Assembly: GCF_016862815.1 (NCBI RefSeq)
Contig: NZ_BONR01000001.1
Coordinates: 868,001 to 932,000 of the forward strand
From: Demequina activiva
GTDB lineage: Bacteria; Actinomycetota; Actinomycetes; Actinomycetales; Demequinaceae
Length of the DNA: 64,000 nt
Direction of reading: 5' to 3'
The notes below the pieces were generated by a model. That model made no database searches. It saw nothing but the letters and a program-made list of their open reading frames with translations, and was not told the origin of the DNA. Positions 50,687 through 59,081 of this stretch are shown here, in pieces. The translations under genes and the position numbers were made by a program. The stretch's first letter is position 1, and every line of letters begins with the position of its first letter.

Positions 50687-53161
50687 TCAGAAGTTCTGCT
50701 TGACCGGCTTGGCACCCCAGATGCGGTCCATGTAGTCCACCATCGAGCGGTCCGAGCTGAAGAAGCCCGAGCGCGCCACGTTGAGGATCGCGGAGCGGCT
50801 CCACGCCTCGAAGTCGCCGTAGTACGCCTCGACACGGTCCTGCGCGTCCACGTACGAGCGGAAGTCCGCGAGCGCCATGAAGCGGTCCTCGCCCAGCAGC
50901 GCGGCGATCACCGGCTCGTGGAGCGTGCGGTCCCCACCGGAGAAGGCGCCGGAGGAGATCAGGTCGATGGCGGCCTTGAGGTCCGGGTCCGAGGCGTAGA
51001 CGGCCTCCGGGCTGTAGCCGCTGGCCTCGAGGTCCGCGACCTCGGGCTCGGACATGCCGAACAGGAAGAAGTTCTCGTCGCCCACCAGCTCCCGGATCTC
51101 GACGTTCGCGCCGTCATCGGTGCCGATGGTCAGCGCGCCGTTGAGCGCGAACTTCATGTTGCCCGTGCCGGAGGCCTCCTTGCCCGCGAGGGAGATCTGC
51201 TCGGACAGGTCCGCGGCGGGGATGAGCTTCTCCGCCAGCGTGACGTTGTAGTTGGCGGGGAAGGCGACCTTGAGACGGCCCTCGAGGGACGCATCGGCGT
51301 TGATCGTGGAGCCCACCGCGTTGATGAGCGCGATGATCTGCTTGGCCAGCGCGTAGCCGGGAGCGGCCTTGGCGCCAAAGACGAACGTGCGCGGGGTGAC
51401 GCTCTCCAACGGCAGCGCCCCCGAGCCGATGCGCTGGTACAGCGAGACGATGTGCAGCAGCTTGAGCGTCTGGCGCTTGTACTCATGCAGGCGCTTGACC
51501 ATCGCGTCCACCATGGCGTCGCCAGCGATCTCGATGCCGTCCCGCTCCTTGAGCACGCGCGCGAACTCGACCTTGTTGGCGGCCTTGATGTCGCGGAAGC
51601 GGCGGCGGAACTCGGCGTCCTCCGCGAGCGGCTCCAGGCGCGACAGCTGCGACAGGTCCTTGATCCAGCCGTCGCCGATCGCCTCCGTGACGAGGCCGGA
51701 CATGGACGGGTTGGCGATGCGCACGAAGCGTCGAGGCGTCACGCCGTTGGTGACGTTGGTGAACTTCTCCGGCCACAGCTGTGCGAAGTCGCTCAGCACC
51801 TTGTCGCGCAGCAGCTCGGAGTGCAGCGCGGCCACGCCGTTGACCTTGAAGCCGGCCACGGTCGCCAGGTGCGCCATGCGGACGGCCCGCACGGGGTGCT
51901 CCGCGATGATCGACATGTGCCGCACCTTGAGCTCGTCGCCTGGGTAGGTGTCGCGCAGCTCCTCGAGGAACAGCTCGTTGATGCGATAGATGATCTCGAG
52001 GTGGCGCGGCAGCAGCTTGCCCAGCAGGTCCACGGGCCAGACCTCGAGCGCCTCCGGCAGCAGGGTGTGGCACGTGTAGGCGAACACCTTCTGGGTGACC
52101 CCCCAGGCGTCCTCCCAGGTCCACCCGCGCAGGTCCACCAGCTGGCGCATGAGCTCGGGCACGGCGATCACGGGGTGGGTGTCGTTGAGCTGCCACGTGA
52201 TGCGGTCCGGGAGCCGGTGCAGGTCGAAGTCCTGGGGCAGCACGTTGCACAGGAAGTCGGCGATCGAGCAGGCGACGAAGAAGTACTGCTGCTGGAGGCG
52301 CAGCTCCTTGCCCTGCGGCGTGGAGTCCTCGGGATAGAGCACCTTGGAGATGTTCTCCGCGAAGGTCTGGTTCTTGACCGCCTCCTCGTAGCCACCCTCG
52401 TTGAACACCTGCAGGTTGAACGCCTTGGGCGCCCGCGCGGACCACAGGCGCAGCGTGTTGACGCGGTTGGTGCCGTATCCGGGAACCATGTAGTTGTAGG
52501 GCACGCCGTTGACCACGGAGGCGGGCACCCAGTCGCGGCGCTTCACGCCGTCCTCGTCGGTGACGTCCTCGACGTGGCCGCCGAAGCCCACGGTCACCGC
52601 GTTCTCGGGGTGCGGGAACTCCCAGGGCGAGCCCAGCGCGAGCCAGGTGTCCGGCTTCTCGACCTGATGACCGTCCACGAAGGCTTGCTTGAAGATGCCG
52701 TACTCGTAGCGGATGCCGTAGCCGATGCAGGGCACGTCCAGCGTGGCGAGCGAGTCGATGAAGCATGCCGCGAGGCGGCCCAGGCCGCCGTTGCCCAGCC
52801 CGGGCTCGATCTCGACCTCGCGCAGATCGTCGAGGCTGATGCCCAGCTGGTCGAGCGACTCGCGAGCGATGCCCTCGAGGTTCGAGGTCAGCAGGTTGTT
52901 GTCGAGCTGGCGGCCCAGCAGGAACTCGGCGGACAGGTACGCGACCACCTTGGCCTGATCGCGGTACTGGTTCCTGAGCGTCTCGAGCCAACCCGTCATG
53001 AGGTAGTGACGGACGGTGCGCGCCAGCGCCATGTACTTGTCGTTGGCGGATGCGCGGTCGAGGTCCACGCCGCGACCGAAGTTCAGCTCGCGCAGGAACT
53101 CGCGGGTGAAGCTCTCGACGGTGTGCTCGCGGGCGGCTACGGGAGGAGTCATGTCGTTCAC
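50687..53161 (-). CDS. glgP: Glycogen/alpha-glucan phosphorylase
   Basis: An 824-residue GT35 phosphorylase that releases glucose-1-phosphate from glycogen or maltodextrin. The PLP-binding Lys670 lies in GTGNMKFALNGALTIGT; GLGNGGLGRLAACF and KRLHEYKRQTL are further family blocks. Length is normal. The apparent start, GTG 53161 (or ATG 53152), has no Shine-Dalgarno sequence; TAGCCT lies six bases upstream. A well-formed AGGAGG plus GTG at 53209 is in the same frame but is cut off by a TAG four codons before 53161. Confidence 0.95.
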   Translation of the reverse strand: MNDMTPPVAAREHTVESFTREFLRELNFGRGVDLDRASANDKYMALARTVRHYLMTGWLETLRNQYRDQAKVVAYLSAEFLLGRQLDNNLLTSNLEGIARESLDQLGISLDDLREVEIEPGLGNGGLGRLAACFIDSLATLDVPCIGYGIRYEYGIFKQAFVDGHQVEKPDTWLALGSPWEFPHPENAVTVGFGGHVEDVTDEDGVKRRDWVPASVVNGVPYNYMVPGYGTNRVNTLRLWSARAPKAFNLQVFNEGGYEEAVKNQTFAENISKVLYPEDSTPQGKELRLQQQYFFVACSIADFLCNVLPQDFDLHRLPDRITWQLNDTHPVIAVPELMRQLVDLRGWTWEDAWGVTQKVFAYTCHTLLPEALEVWPVDLLGKLLPRHLEIIYRINELFLEELRDTYPGDELKVRHMSIIAEHPVRAVRMAHLATVAGFKVNGVAALHSELLRDKVLSDFAQLWPEKFTNVTNGVTPRRFVRIANPSMSGLVTEAIGDGWIKDLSQLSRLEPLAEDAEFRRRFRDIKAANKVEFARVLKERDGIEIAGDAMVDAMVKRLHEYKRQTLKLLHIVSLYQRIGSGALPLESVTPRTFVFGAKAAPGYALAKQIIALINAVGSTINADASLEGRLKVAFPANYNVTLAEKLIPAADLSEQISLAGKEASGTGNMKFALNGALTIGTDDGANVEIRELVGDENFFLFGMSEPEVADLEASGYSPEAVYASDPDLKAAIDLISSGAFSGGDRTLHEPVIAALLGEDRFMALADFRSYVDAQDRVEAYYGDFEAWSRSAILNVARSGFFSSDRSMVDYMDRIWGAKPVKQNF

Positions 53162-53170
53162 GACGCCAGG

Positions 53171-53209
53171 CTAGGCGCTCGCGGGCGTCAGTGGTGAGTC
53201 GGAGGTCAC
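53171..53209 (-). CDS. Possible 12-residue leader peptide upstream of glgP
   Basis: GTG 53209 follows AGGAGG (53217-53222) with ideal seven-base spacing and encodes VTSDSPLTPASA, then TAG. It is in the same frame as glgP, separated from the glgP start by three further codons. It could be a true leader peptide, or the original N-terminus of GlgP cut by a nonsense codon with translation now restarting downstream. Confidence 0.35.
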   Translation of the reverse strand: MTSDSPLTPASA

Positions 53210-53245
53210 AGTTTCACCTCCTGGAAACATGCGCACGCGTGCGCG

Positions 53246-53854
53246 CTACTCCCAGCGGCTGCGCGACACGCCCGGGATGGGGCCCTCCATGCGCCGTCGC
53301 TGGCCCTCCGCGATCACCATCTCGATGCGGTCGGACTCCAGCCGGTGAGAGCGGCCGAGGATCATCAGGCCCACGTACGCCGCACCAGCGCCCACCGCGA
53401 GGGAGCGCGACGCGCTGAACACCGAGCTGTCGATCTCCGGCAGCCGGCACGCCCCGTCGCGCGCGCCCACGCAGCCCATCGCGGAGCCGGCGAAGATCAC
53501 CACCGCGCCCGCGACCATGAATCCCACCAATGCGACCACGGACCAGGTGCGGACCCTGCGGGCGAAGGCCGCCCTTCCCGCGAGCGCGCTCACCCCGTCC
53601 TCACTCAGGAGGAACTCGCGGTTGCTGCGGTGCAGCGACTCGAGCCACCACCGGCACCCCAGCCACACGGCCGCACCGCCTCCGGTCATCGCCATCGCGA
53701 GGAGCAGCGCGCCCGGGTCGTCCCACACGAACAGCTGGCCGCTCGAGAGCACCAGCAGCAGCAGTCCCATGGCCGTCACCCAGATGGCGACGAACCTCAG
53801 CAGGTGCGTGCTGGTGGTGCTCGTGTACGGCGGCGGCGCGCTCGCGGTCTGCAT
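53246..53854 (-). CDS. Four-helix membrane protein of unknown function
   Basis: A 202-residue protein with two N-terminal helices (LLRFVAIWVTAMGLLLLVLS; ALLLAMAMTGGGAAVWLGC), a cytoplasmic segment and two further helices (SVVALVGFMVAGAVVIFAG; LAVGAGAAYVGLMIL), then a basic tail ending SRSRWE. An exported loop holds two Cys (GCVGARDGACRL), a likely disulfide. No family is recognised. GAGGAGG precedes ATG 53854. Confidence 0.7.
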   Translation of the reverse strand: MQTASAPPPYTSTTSTHLLRFVAIWVTAMGLLLLVLSSGQLFVWDDPGALLLAMAMTGGGAAVWLGCRWWLESLHRSNREFLLSEDGVSALAGRAAFARRVRTWSVVALVGFMVAGAVVIFAGSAMGCVGARDGACRLPEIDSSVFSASRSLAVGAGAAYVGLMILGRSHRLESDRIEMVIAEGQRRRMEGPIPGVSRSRWE

Positions 53855-53935
53855 CGACTCCTCCTCGCTTCTGAGCGTAGGCCGGAGCGCTGACATGCCG
53901 CCAGCCGACGGTGACCATCGCCACGGTGGTGGCGT

Positions 53936-53970
53936 GCGCATCGGCCGGGCTGCTGCGACGGCCGATGCGC
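53936..53970. terminator. Hairpin made of two inverted iterated nonamers
   Basis: GCGCATCGGCCG (53936-53947) and CGGCCGATGCGC (53959-53970) are perfect complements around an 11-base loop. It lies six bases after the minus-strand glycosyltransferase stop and consists of two exact copies of the iterated nonamer in inverted orientation. Confidence 0.75.
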
Positions 53971-53976
53971 GGCCGG

Positions 53977-55020
53977 CTACTCCTGGGAGGCCCGTTCTCG
54001 TTCGGGCTCCGGCTCGGCGAGCACGCCGTCGTGCGGCTGCGCCACGGACCGCGGAGCCCACGCGTGCGTCGCGGGCGACGGCGCCGGCCCGTACTGGCGC
54101 TCCTTGAGCCGCTCGAGCATCTGCTCGGTGAGGATGCGGTTGGTCTTCATCAGATCGGACAGCACGCCGAGCGCGAGCGACAGCCCGGCACCCACGAGCA
54201 TGATCGTGCCGAAGATCAGGGACTGCAGGTGGTTGCCATCGTTGCCCGTCGCGCGCAGGATCGCGAAGCGCACGAACGGGATGAGGCCGATCACGCCGAA
54301 GATCGCGGTCAGGGTGGCGAACACGCCCCACGGCCGGTACATGATCGATGCCCTCAGAATGGCCTGCGCGGACTTCGCCATGTGCTCGAACATGGATCCG
54401 AACAGACGCGACTCACGCGTCTTGGCGTTGGTGTCGATGGGGATCGACACGATCGCCAGGCGCTTGTCGCCCGCCTGGATGATGGTCTCCATGGTGTAGC
54501 TGAACTGCGTGACGATGTTGAGGCGGTACAGCGCATACCGGCTGTAGGCGCGGAAGCCCGACGCGGCATCGGGCAGGCGCGTGCGCGCCGCCTTGTTGAC
54601 CACCCAGGATCCGAACCGCTGCATGGTCTTCTTGAACGGGCTGAAGTGCGCGATCGTGTGGGTCTGGCGGTCGCCGATCGCGATATCCGCCTCGCCGCGC
54701 AGCAGCGGCGCGATGAGGTCGCCGATGCGCTCCTGCCGGTACTGGTTGTCGCCGTCGGTGTTGACGACGATGTCCGCGCCCTGCGCCAGGGCGTAGTCCA
54801 CGCCGTCCCGGAAGGACTGGGCGAGGCCCATGGTGCGGGCGTGGCTGATCACGTGCGCGCCGTGGCTGCGGGCGATCTCCGCGGTGGCGTCGCTCGAGCC
54901 GTCGTCGATCACCAGCACGTGGAGCTCGTCGACCCCGTCGACGCTGGTGGGGATGGACTCGAGCACGGTGGCGAGCGTCGCCTCCTCATCGAGGCACGGG
55001 ACTTGGACGAAGACCTTCAC
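53977..55020 (-). CDS. Polyprenyl-phosphate glycosyltransferase (GT2, DPM1/GtrB-like)
   Basis: A 347-residue membrane-bound family-2 glycosyltransferase. The N-terminal GT-A domain has VFVQVPCLDEEATLATVL, VLVIDDGSSDAT and the NTDGDNQY metal-binding motif. Two C-terminal helices (TAIFGVIGLIPFVRF; IMLVGAGLSLALGVLS) anchor it. It probably loads a sugar onto polyprenyl phosphate for wall or glycoprotein assembly. The start is GTG 55020; TACGCT lies seven bases upstream with no ribosome site (leaderless). Confidence 0.88.
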   Translation of the reverse strand: MKVFVQVPCLDEEATLATVLESIPTSVDGVDELHVLVIDDGSSDATAEIARSHGAHVISHARTMGLAQSFRDGVDYALAQGADIVVNTDGDNQYRQERIGDLIAPLLRGEADIAIGDRQTHTIAHFSPFKKTMQRFGSWVVNKAARTRLPDAASGFRAYSRYALYRLNIVTQFSYTMETIIQAGDKRLAIVSIPIDTNAKTRESRLFGSMFEHMAKSAQAILRASIMYRPWGVFATLTAIFGVIGLIPFVRFAILRATGNDGNHLQSLIFGTIMLVGAGLSLALGVLSDLMKTNRILTEQMLERLKERQYGPAPSPATHAWAPRSVAQPHDGVLAEPEPERERASQE

Positions 55021-55051
55021 GCCGCCCAGCGTAGTCAGGCGCTGCCAGGAC

Positions 55052-55321
55052 TCAGCGACGCCGCCCCCGCAGCGCGAGCACAGCACCGCCCGCGATCGCG
55101 GCCAGGACCATCGCCCCCACCGCGGCGCCAGCGACCTCGCCGGCGAGCTCGTGGCCGGTGAGCAGCGGCGCGAAGATGCCGCCCAGCGCTCGGGATCCCA
55201 GCCACGCGCCAACGGCGCCGGCCGCGGCTCCGATCACGGGTCCGGCATTGACCAGCGGGTGCGTCATGGACACGCCCCAGCCCAGCATCACGCCCACCGC
55301 CAGGATCACGAGCAGCTCCAT
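55052..55321 (-). CDS. Small glycine-rich membrane protein (GlsB/YeaQ-like)
   Basis: An 89-residue protein with three hydrophobic stretches rich in Gly and Ala (LLVILAVGVMLGWGV; VIGAAAGAVGAWLGSRAL; VAGAAVGAMVLAAIAGGAVLAL). The pattern resembles GlsB/YeaQ/YmgE transglycosylase-associated proteins, but similarity is weak. AGGAGG precedes ATG 55321. Confidence 0.65.
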   Translation of the reverse strand: MELLVILAVGVMLGWGVSMTHPLVNAGPVIGAAAGAVGAWLGSRALGGIFAPLLTGHELAGEVAGAAVGAMVLAAIAGGAVLALRGRRR

Positions 55322-55433
55322 CGACGCACCTCCTGGGCGACATCGTGGCACAACCGTGGCGCTCAGCAGGCGGGCGCCGCCGGGGTGTCCGAGCCAACCA
55401 TCGTGCTCACGTCGGACGCGGGCCGCTCGGCCC

Positions 55434-55862
55434 TCACAGGCGCGCGCGGCTGGAGATCGCCCAGCGCGCGGCGCCGGCGCCCACACCCGCGGCGGGCGCG
55501 ATCAAGGCCCCGGCGCCCACCAGGTTGCCCAGCATGAATCCCACCGCCAGGCCCAGCACGGCGAACGCCAGGATGTGAACGTTGTCGTTGGTGGTGGAGC
55601 GCAGCATGAATCCCAGGCCCCAGGCGAGCAGGGGTCCCACGAGGATGAACACGGCGACGATGAGTCCCAGCAGCGCGATGCCGCTCTCGACCAGGCGCCC
55701 GCCGCTGGGCAGGTCGCCGGCAGAGCCTCCCAGCACGGTGACGAACACGATCACGGCGCAGATCACGCCGGCCAGGGCGCAGCCCACGAACACCCACCAC
55801 GGGGAGAAGCTGACCTCCCACGTGGGGCGCACCTTGCCGCTGTCAGGATCCCACTGAGCCAT
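55434..55862 (-). CDS. Four-helix membrane protein of unknown function
   Basis: A 142-residue protein beginning [20 protein letters not shown], then four membrane helices ([56 protein letters not shown]; a final Ala/Gly-rich one). No family is recognised. It is transcribed away from gcvP. Confidence 0.7.
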   Translation of the reverse strand: MAQWDPDSGKVRPTWEVSFSPWWVFVGCALAGVICAVIVFVTVLGGSAGDLPSGGRLVESGIALLGLIVAVFILVGPLLAWGLGFMLRSTTNDNVHILAFAVLGLAVGFMLGNLVGAGALIAPAAGVGAGAARWAISSRARL

Positions 55863-55931
55863 GGCCCCAGACTAGGGGCAGCGCGCGGGGGCCTCCCTCG
55901 CATCGTCCGGACACGGCCGGGCGCGACCCTG

Positions 55932-56028
55932 CGACAGTCCGAACCGCCCTCGCGGCGACTCGCCGGGGGGTGGGCGCTCGCGGAGGGCCCTGCGCGGCGC
56001 GTCGAGCCCGGATGGGTTCAAACTGTCG
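55932..56028. repeat. Inverted pair of the CGACAGT(T/C)(C/T)GAACC motif
   Basis: CGACAGTCCGAACCG (55932-55946) and the reverse complement of CGACAGTTTGAACCC (56014-56028) flank 67 bp in the gap before gcvP. The first differs by one base from the copy at 19049. The motif occurs only in intergenic DNA in this window. Confidence 0.4.
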
Positions 56029-56080
56029 GGTCGAGAGCGACGCGCCACACCGCTCCCTGTCGCCTCCAGGACGTTTGCGA

Positions 56081-56086
56081 CACAAT
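56081..56086 (+). promoter_or_regulatory. -10 element of gcvP
   Basis: CACAAT lies six bases before the GTG start at 56093 and there is no Shine-Dalgarno sequence, so gcvP is probably a leaderless message. The -35 is poor (CTGTCG at 18 bases). The inverted CGACAGT motif ends 52 bases upstream. Confidence 0.45.
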
Positions 56087-56092
56087 GGGCCA

Positions 56093-58945
56093 GTGACCTC
56101 CTTCGCTGACCGGCACATCGGACCGGACGAGTCCGCCATCTCGACGATGCTGGACGCGGTGGGCCACGCGTCGCTGGCCGTGCTCGCGGAGGCGGCGGTG
56201 CCCGAGTCGATCCGCCAGGACGACGTGCTGGTGCTGCCGGACCCCCTCACGGAGAACGACACCCTGAACGCCCTGCAGTCCTTCGCGCAGCGCAACAAGG
56301 TGCACATCCAGATGATCGGCCAGGGCTACTACGACACCATCACGCCCATGGTGGTGCGCCGCAACGTGCTCGAGAATCCCGCCTGGTACACCGCATACAC
56401 GCCCTATCAGGCGGAGATCTCGCAGGGCCGGCTCGAGGCGATGCTGAACTTCCAGACCATGGTGTCCGACCTCACCGCGCTGCCGGTGGCCGGCGCGTCG
56501 CTGCTGGACGAGGCCACCGCGGTGGCGGAGGCCGTGCTGCTGATGCGGCGCGCCGTGTCCGGCAAAGAAGGCGGCCTCGTGGTGCTCGACGCCGAGTGCC
56601 TGCCGCAGACCATCGCCGTGGTGGAGGCGCACGCCGAGGCGATCGGACTGCGACTCGAGGTGCAGGAGCTCGACGAGGACTGGACCGCGCCCGAGGACCT
56701 GGTGGGCCTCGTGATCCAGCAGCCCGGCGTGACCGGCGTGCTGCGCGAGCCCGAGCCGTTCATCGAGGCCGCGCATGCCGCAGGCGCGCAGGTGACGATC
56801 GCGTGCGACCTGCTCGCGCTCACGATGATCAAGGCCCCCGGCGAGGTGGGAGCGGACATCGCGGTGGGATCGGCGCAGCGCTTTGGCGTGCCGCTGTTCT
56901 TCGGCGGGCCGCATGCCGCCTTCATGTCCGTGCGCGAGGGGCTCGAGCGTCAGCTGCCCGGCCGCCTGGTGGGCGTGAGCGTCGACGCCGCCGGCAAGCG
57001 CGCGTACCGGCTCGCTCTCCAGACCCGCGAGCAGCACATCCGGCGCGACCGCGCCACGTCGAACATCTGCACGGCGCAGGCGCTGCTCGCCATCGTGTCC
57101 AGCTTCTATGCGATCCACCACGGCCCGGACGGGCTGCGCGCGATCGCCCAGCAGGTGCACAACACGGCCGTGACGCTGGCCGATGCGCTCGCGGCGGCTG
57201 GCGTGAGGATCCGCCACGAGCACTTCTTCGACACCGTGGTCGCGGAGGTCCCCGGGGGCGCGGACTCCGTGCTGGCCCGCGCGGCCGCCCAGGGCATCAA
57301 CCTGCGTCGCGTGGACGACGACCACGTCGCGATGGCATGCGACGAGGTCACCAGCCTGGACATCCTCGACCACCTGGTGGAGGCGGTCACCGCCGTCAAG
57401 CGTCACAGCGTCTACACCGCACCCCGCGTCGCGATCCCCCGCTCGCAGCGGCGCACCAGCGACTACCTGACGCACCCGATCTTCCACGAGCACCGCTCGG
57501 AGACCTCGCTGATGCGCTACATGCGCCGGCTCGCGGACCGCGACCTGGCGCTCGACCGGACCATGATCCCGCTGGGCTCGTGCACCATGAAGCTCAACGC
57601 GGCCGTCGAGATGGCGCCCATCTCGTGGCCGGGCTTCGCGCGGATCCACCCGTTCGCGCCGTCGGACCAGACGGCCGGATACCGCGACATGATCGCTCAG
57701 CTCGAAGGCTGGCTCGCTGACATCACCGGCTACGCCGCCGTGTCCGTGCAGCCCAACTCGGGAGCCCAGGGCGAGTACGCCGGTCTGCTCGCGATTCGCG
57801 CGTACCACCGAGACCACGGACAGGCCGAGCGCGACGTGTGCCTCATCCCCGCATCGGCCCACGGCACCAACGCTGCGTCCGCGGCGCTGGCCGGGCTGCG
57901 CGTGGTGGTGGTCGCGACCGCCCCCGACGGCGAGGTCGACCTCGCGGACCTGCACGCCAAGCTCGCCGCCCACGAGGGCCGCGTCGCCTGCATGATGATC
58001 ACCTACCCGTCGACGCATGGCGTCTACGAGGAGCACGTGAGCGAGGTGTGCGCCGCGGTCCACGAGGCCGGCGGCCAGGTCTACATCGACGGCGCGAACC
58101 TAAACGCGCTGGTGGGCATCGCCAAGCCGGGCCACTTTGGCGGCGACGTCTCCCACCTGAACCTCCACAAGACGTTCTGCATCCCGCACGGCGGCGGCGG
58201 TCCCGGCGTGGGGCCGGTGGCGGTGGCAGAGCACCTGGTGCCCTACCTCCCGGCGCTGCGCCAGACCATCCAGCGGCCCGCAGAGCTGCGCCGTCGCGGC
58301 GCCCCCGTGAGCGCCGCGCCGTTCGGCTCCGCCGGCATCCTGCCCATCACCTGGGCGTACATCGCGCTCATGGGACATGAGGGCCTCACCCGCGCGACGG
58401 AGACGGCAGTGCTCGCGGCCAACTACGTCGCCGCCCGCCTCGCCGACGCGTTCCCGGTGCTGTACCGCGGACCGAACGGCCTGGTGGCGCACGAATGCAT
58501 CCTCGACATCCGCCCGCTCGCGAAGTCCACGGGCATCACGGCGGAGGACATCGCGAAGCGACTCATCGACTTCGGCATCCACGCGCCCACCATGTCCTTC
58601 CCCGTCGCGGGCACGCTCATGGTCGAGCCCACGGAGTCCGAGGACCTGTGCGAGATCGACCGGTTCATCGAGGCGATGCTGGTGATCCGCGAGGAGATCG
58701 CGGCGGTCGAGCGCGGCGAGATCGCCGCGGAGGACACGGCGCTGCGGCATGCGCCGCACACGGCCGATGCGGTGGTCAGCGACTCCTGGGATCGCGCCTA
58801 CTCGCGCGAGCAGGCGGCGTTCCCTGTGCCGAGCCTGCGCCAGGACAAGTACTGGTCCCCGGTGGCGCGTATCGACAACGTGCACGGCGACCGCAACCTG
58901 GTGTGCGCGTGCCCGCCCGTGGAGGCGTACGCGGAGCAGGGCTGA
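56093..58945 (+). CDS. gcvP: Glycine dehydrogenase (decarboxylating), P-protein
   Basis: A 950-residue single-chain P-protein of the glycine cleavage system. It uses PLP to decarboxylate glycine and pass the aminomethyl group to GcvH. The PLP lysine is Lys693 in [17 protein letters not shown], and [10 protein letters not shown] at the N-terminus is typical. The length is that of the fused alpha-beta form. gcvT and gcvH are not in this window, so the gene is detached from its partners. GTG 56093 was chosen because it starts the family N-terminus; the same frame is open further upstream. Confidence 0.96.
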   Translation: MTSFADRHIGPDESAISTMLDAVGHASLAVLAEAAVPESIRQDDVLVLPDPLTENDTLNALQSFAQRNKVHIQMIGQGYYDTITPMVVRRNVLENPAWYTAYTPYQAEISQGRLEAMLNFQTMVSDLTALPVAGASLLDEATAVAEAVLLMRRAVSGKEGGLVVLDAECLPQTIAVVEAHAEAIGLRLEVQELDEDWTAPEDLVGLVIQQPGVTGVLREPEPFIEAAHAAGAQVTIACDLLALTMIKAPGEVGADIAVGSAQRFGVPLFFGGPHAAFMSVREGLERQLPGRLVGVSVDAAGKRAYRLALQTREQHIRRDRATSNICTAQALLAIVSSFYAIHHGPDGLRAIAQQVHNTAVTLADALAAAGVRIRHEHFFDTVVAEVPGGADSVLARAAAQGINLRRVDDDHVAMACDEVTSLDILDHLVEAVTAVKRHSVYTAPRVAIPRSQRRTSDYLTHPIFHEHRSETSLMRYMRRLADRDLALDRTMIPLGSCTMKLNAAVEMAPISWPGFARIHPFAPSDQTAGYRDMIAQLEGWLADITGYAAVSVQPNSGAQGEYAGLLAIRAYHRDHGQAERDVCLIPASAHGTNAASAALAGLRVVVVATAPDGEVDLADLHAKLAAHEGRVACMMITYPSTHGVYEEHVSEVCAAVHEAGGQVYIDGANLNALVGIAKPGHFGGDVSHLNLHKTFCIPHGGGGPGVGPVAVAEHLVPYLPALRQTIQRPAELRRRGAPVSAAPFGSAGILPITWAYIALMGHEGLTRATETAVLAANYVAARLADAFPVLYRGPNGLVAHECILDIRPLAKSTGITAEDIAKRLIDFGIHAPTMSFPVAGTLMVEPTESEDLCEIDRFIEAMLVIREEIAAVERGEIAAEDTALRHAPHTADAVVSDSWDRAYSREQAAFPVPSLRQDKYWSPVARIDNVHGDRNLVCACPPVEAYAEQG

Positions 58946-59081
58946 GTCGCACGGAGTCGACCTGGTCACATCCGTGCCCAGGCTCTTCTGAACGCAGGTG
59001 GGACTCGACTAGAGTGACCTGCGTTCCCAGGCCCCACCAGGGGTCTCAACACGGTGGCACGAGTTGACGGGGGGAGGTGTC

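Larger units (their letters stand above)
1379..58770. repeat. Iterated nonamer GCATCGGCC / GGCCGATGC (32 exact copies)
   Basis: Start positions of GCATCGGCC: 5933, 11309, 13361, 14909, 19175, 24169, 27322, 30607, 34344, 41795, 48292, 48997, 50257, 53938, 57851. Start positions of GGCCGATGC: 1379, 9970, 10190, 16327, 19610, 21477, 36047, 37155, 42886, 44941, 46805, 49002, 49062, 50529, 53960, 57178, 58762. The counts (15 and 17) were made by eye and may miss a few. The copies at 48997 and 49002 overlap to form the palindrome GCATCGGCCGATGC. Confidence 0.8.

Noticed and set aside
53231..53244. GCGCACGCGTGCGC, a perfect 14-bp palindrome after the membrane protein gene at 53246
   Set aside because: It has no loop and consists of simple GC/AC alternation expected by chance in such GC-rich gaps; not a convincing terminator or operator.
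1379..58770. The iterated nonamer as a Chi- or KOPS-like polarity signal
   Set aside because: The two orientations are nearly equal (15 and 17) in a window that should lie on one replication arm; polar signals would be skewed.
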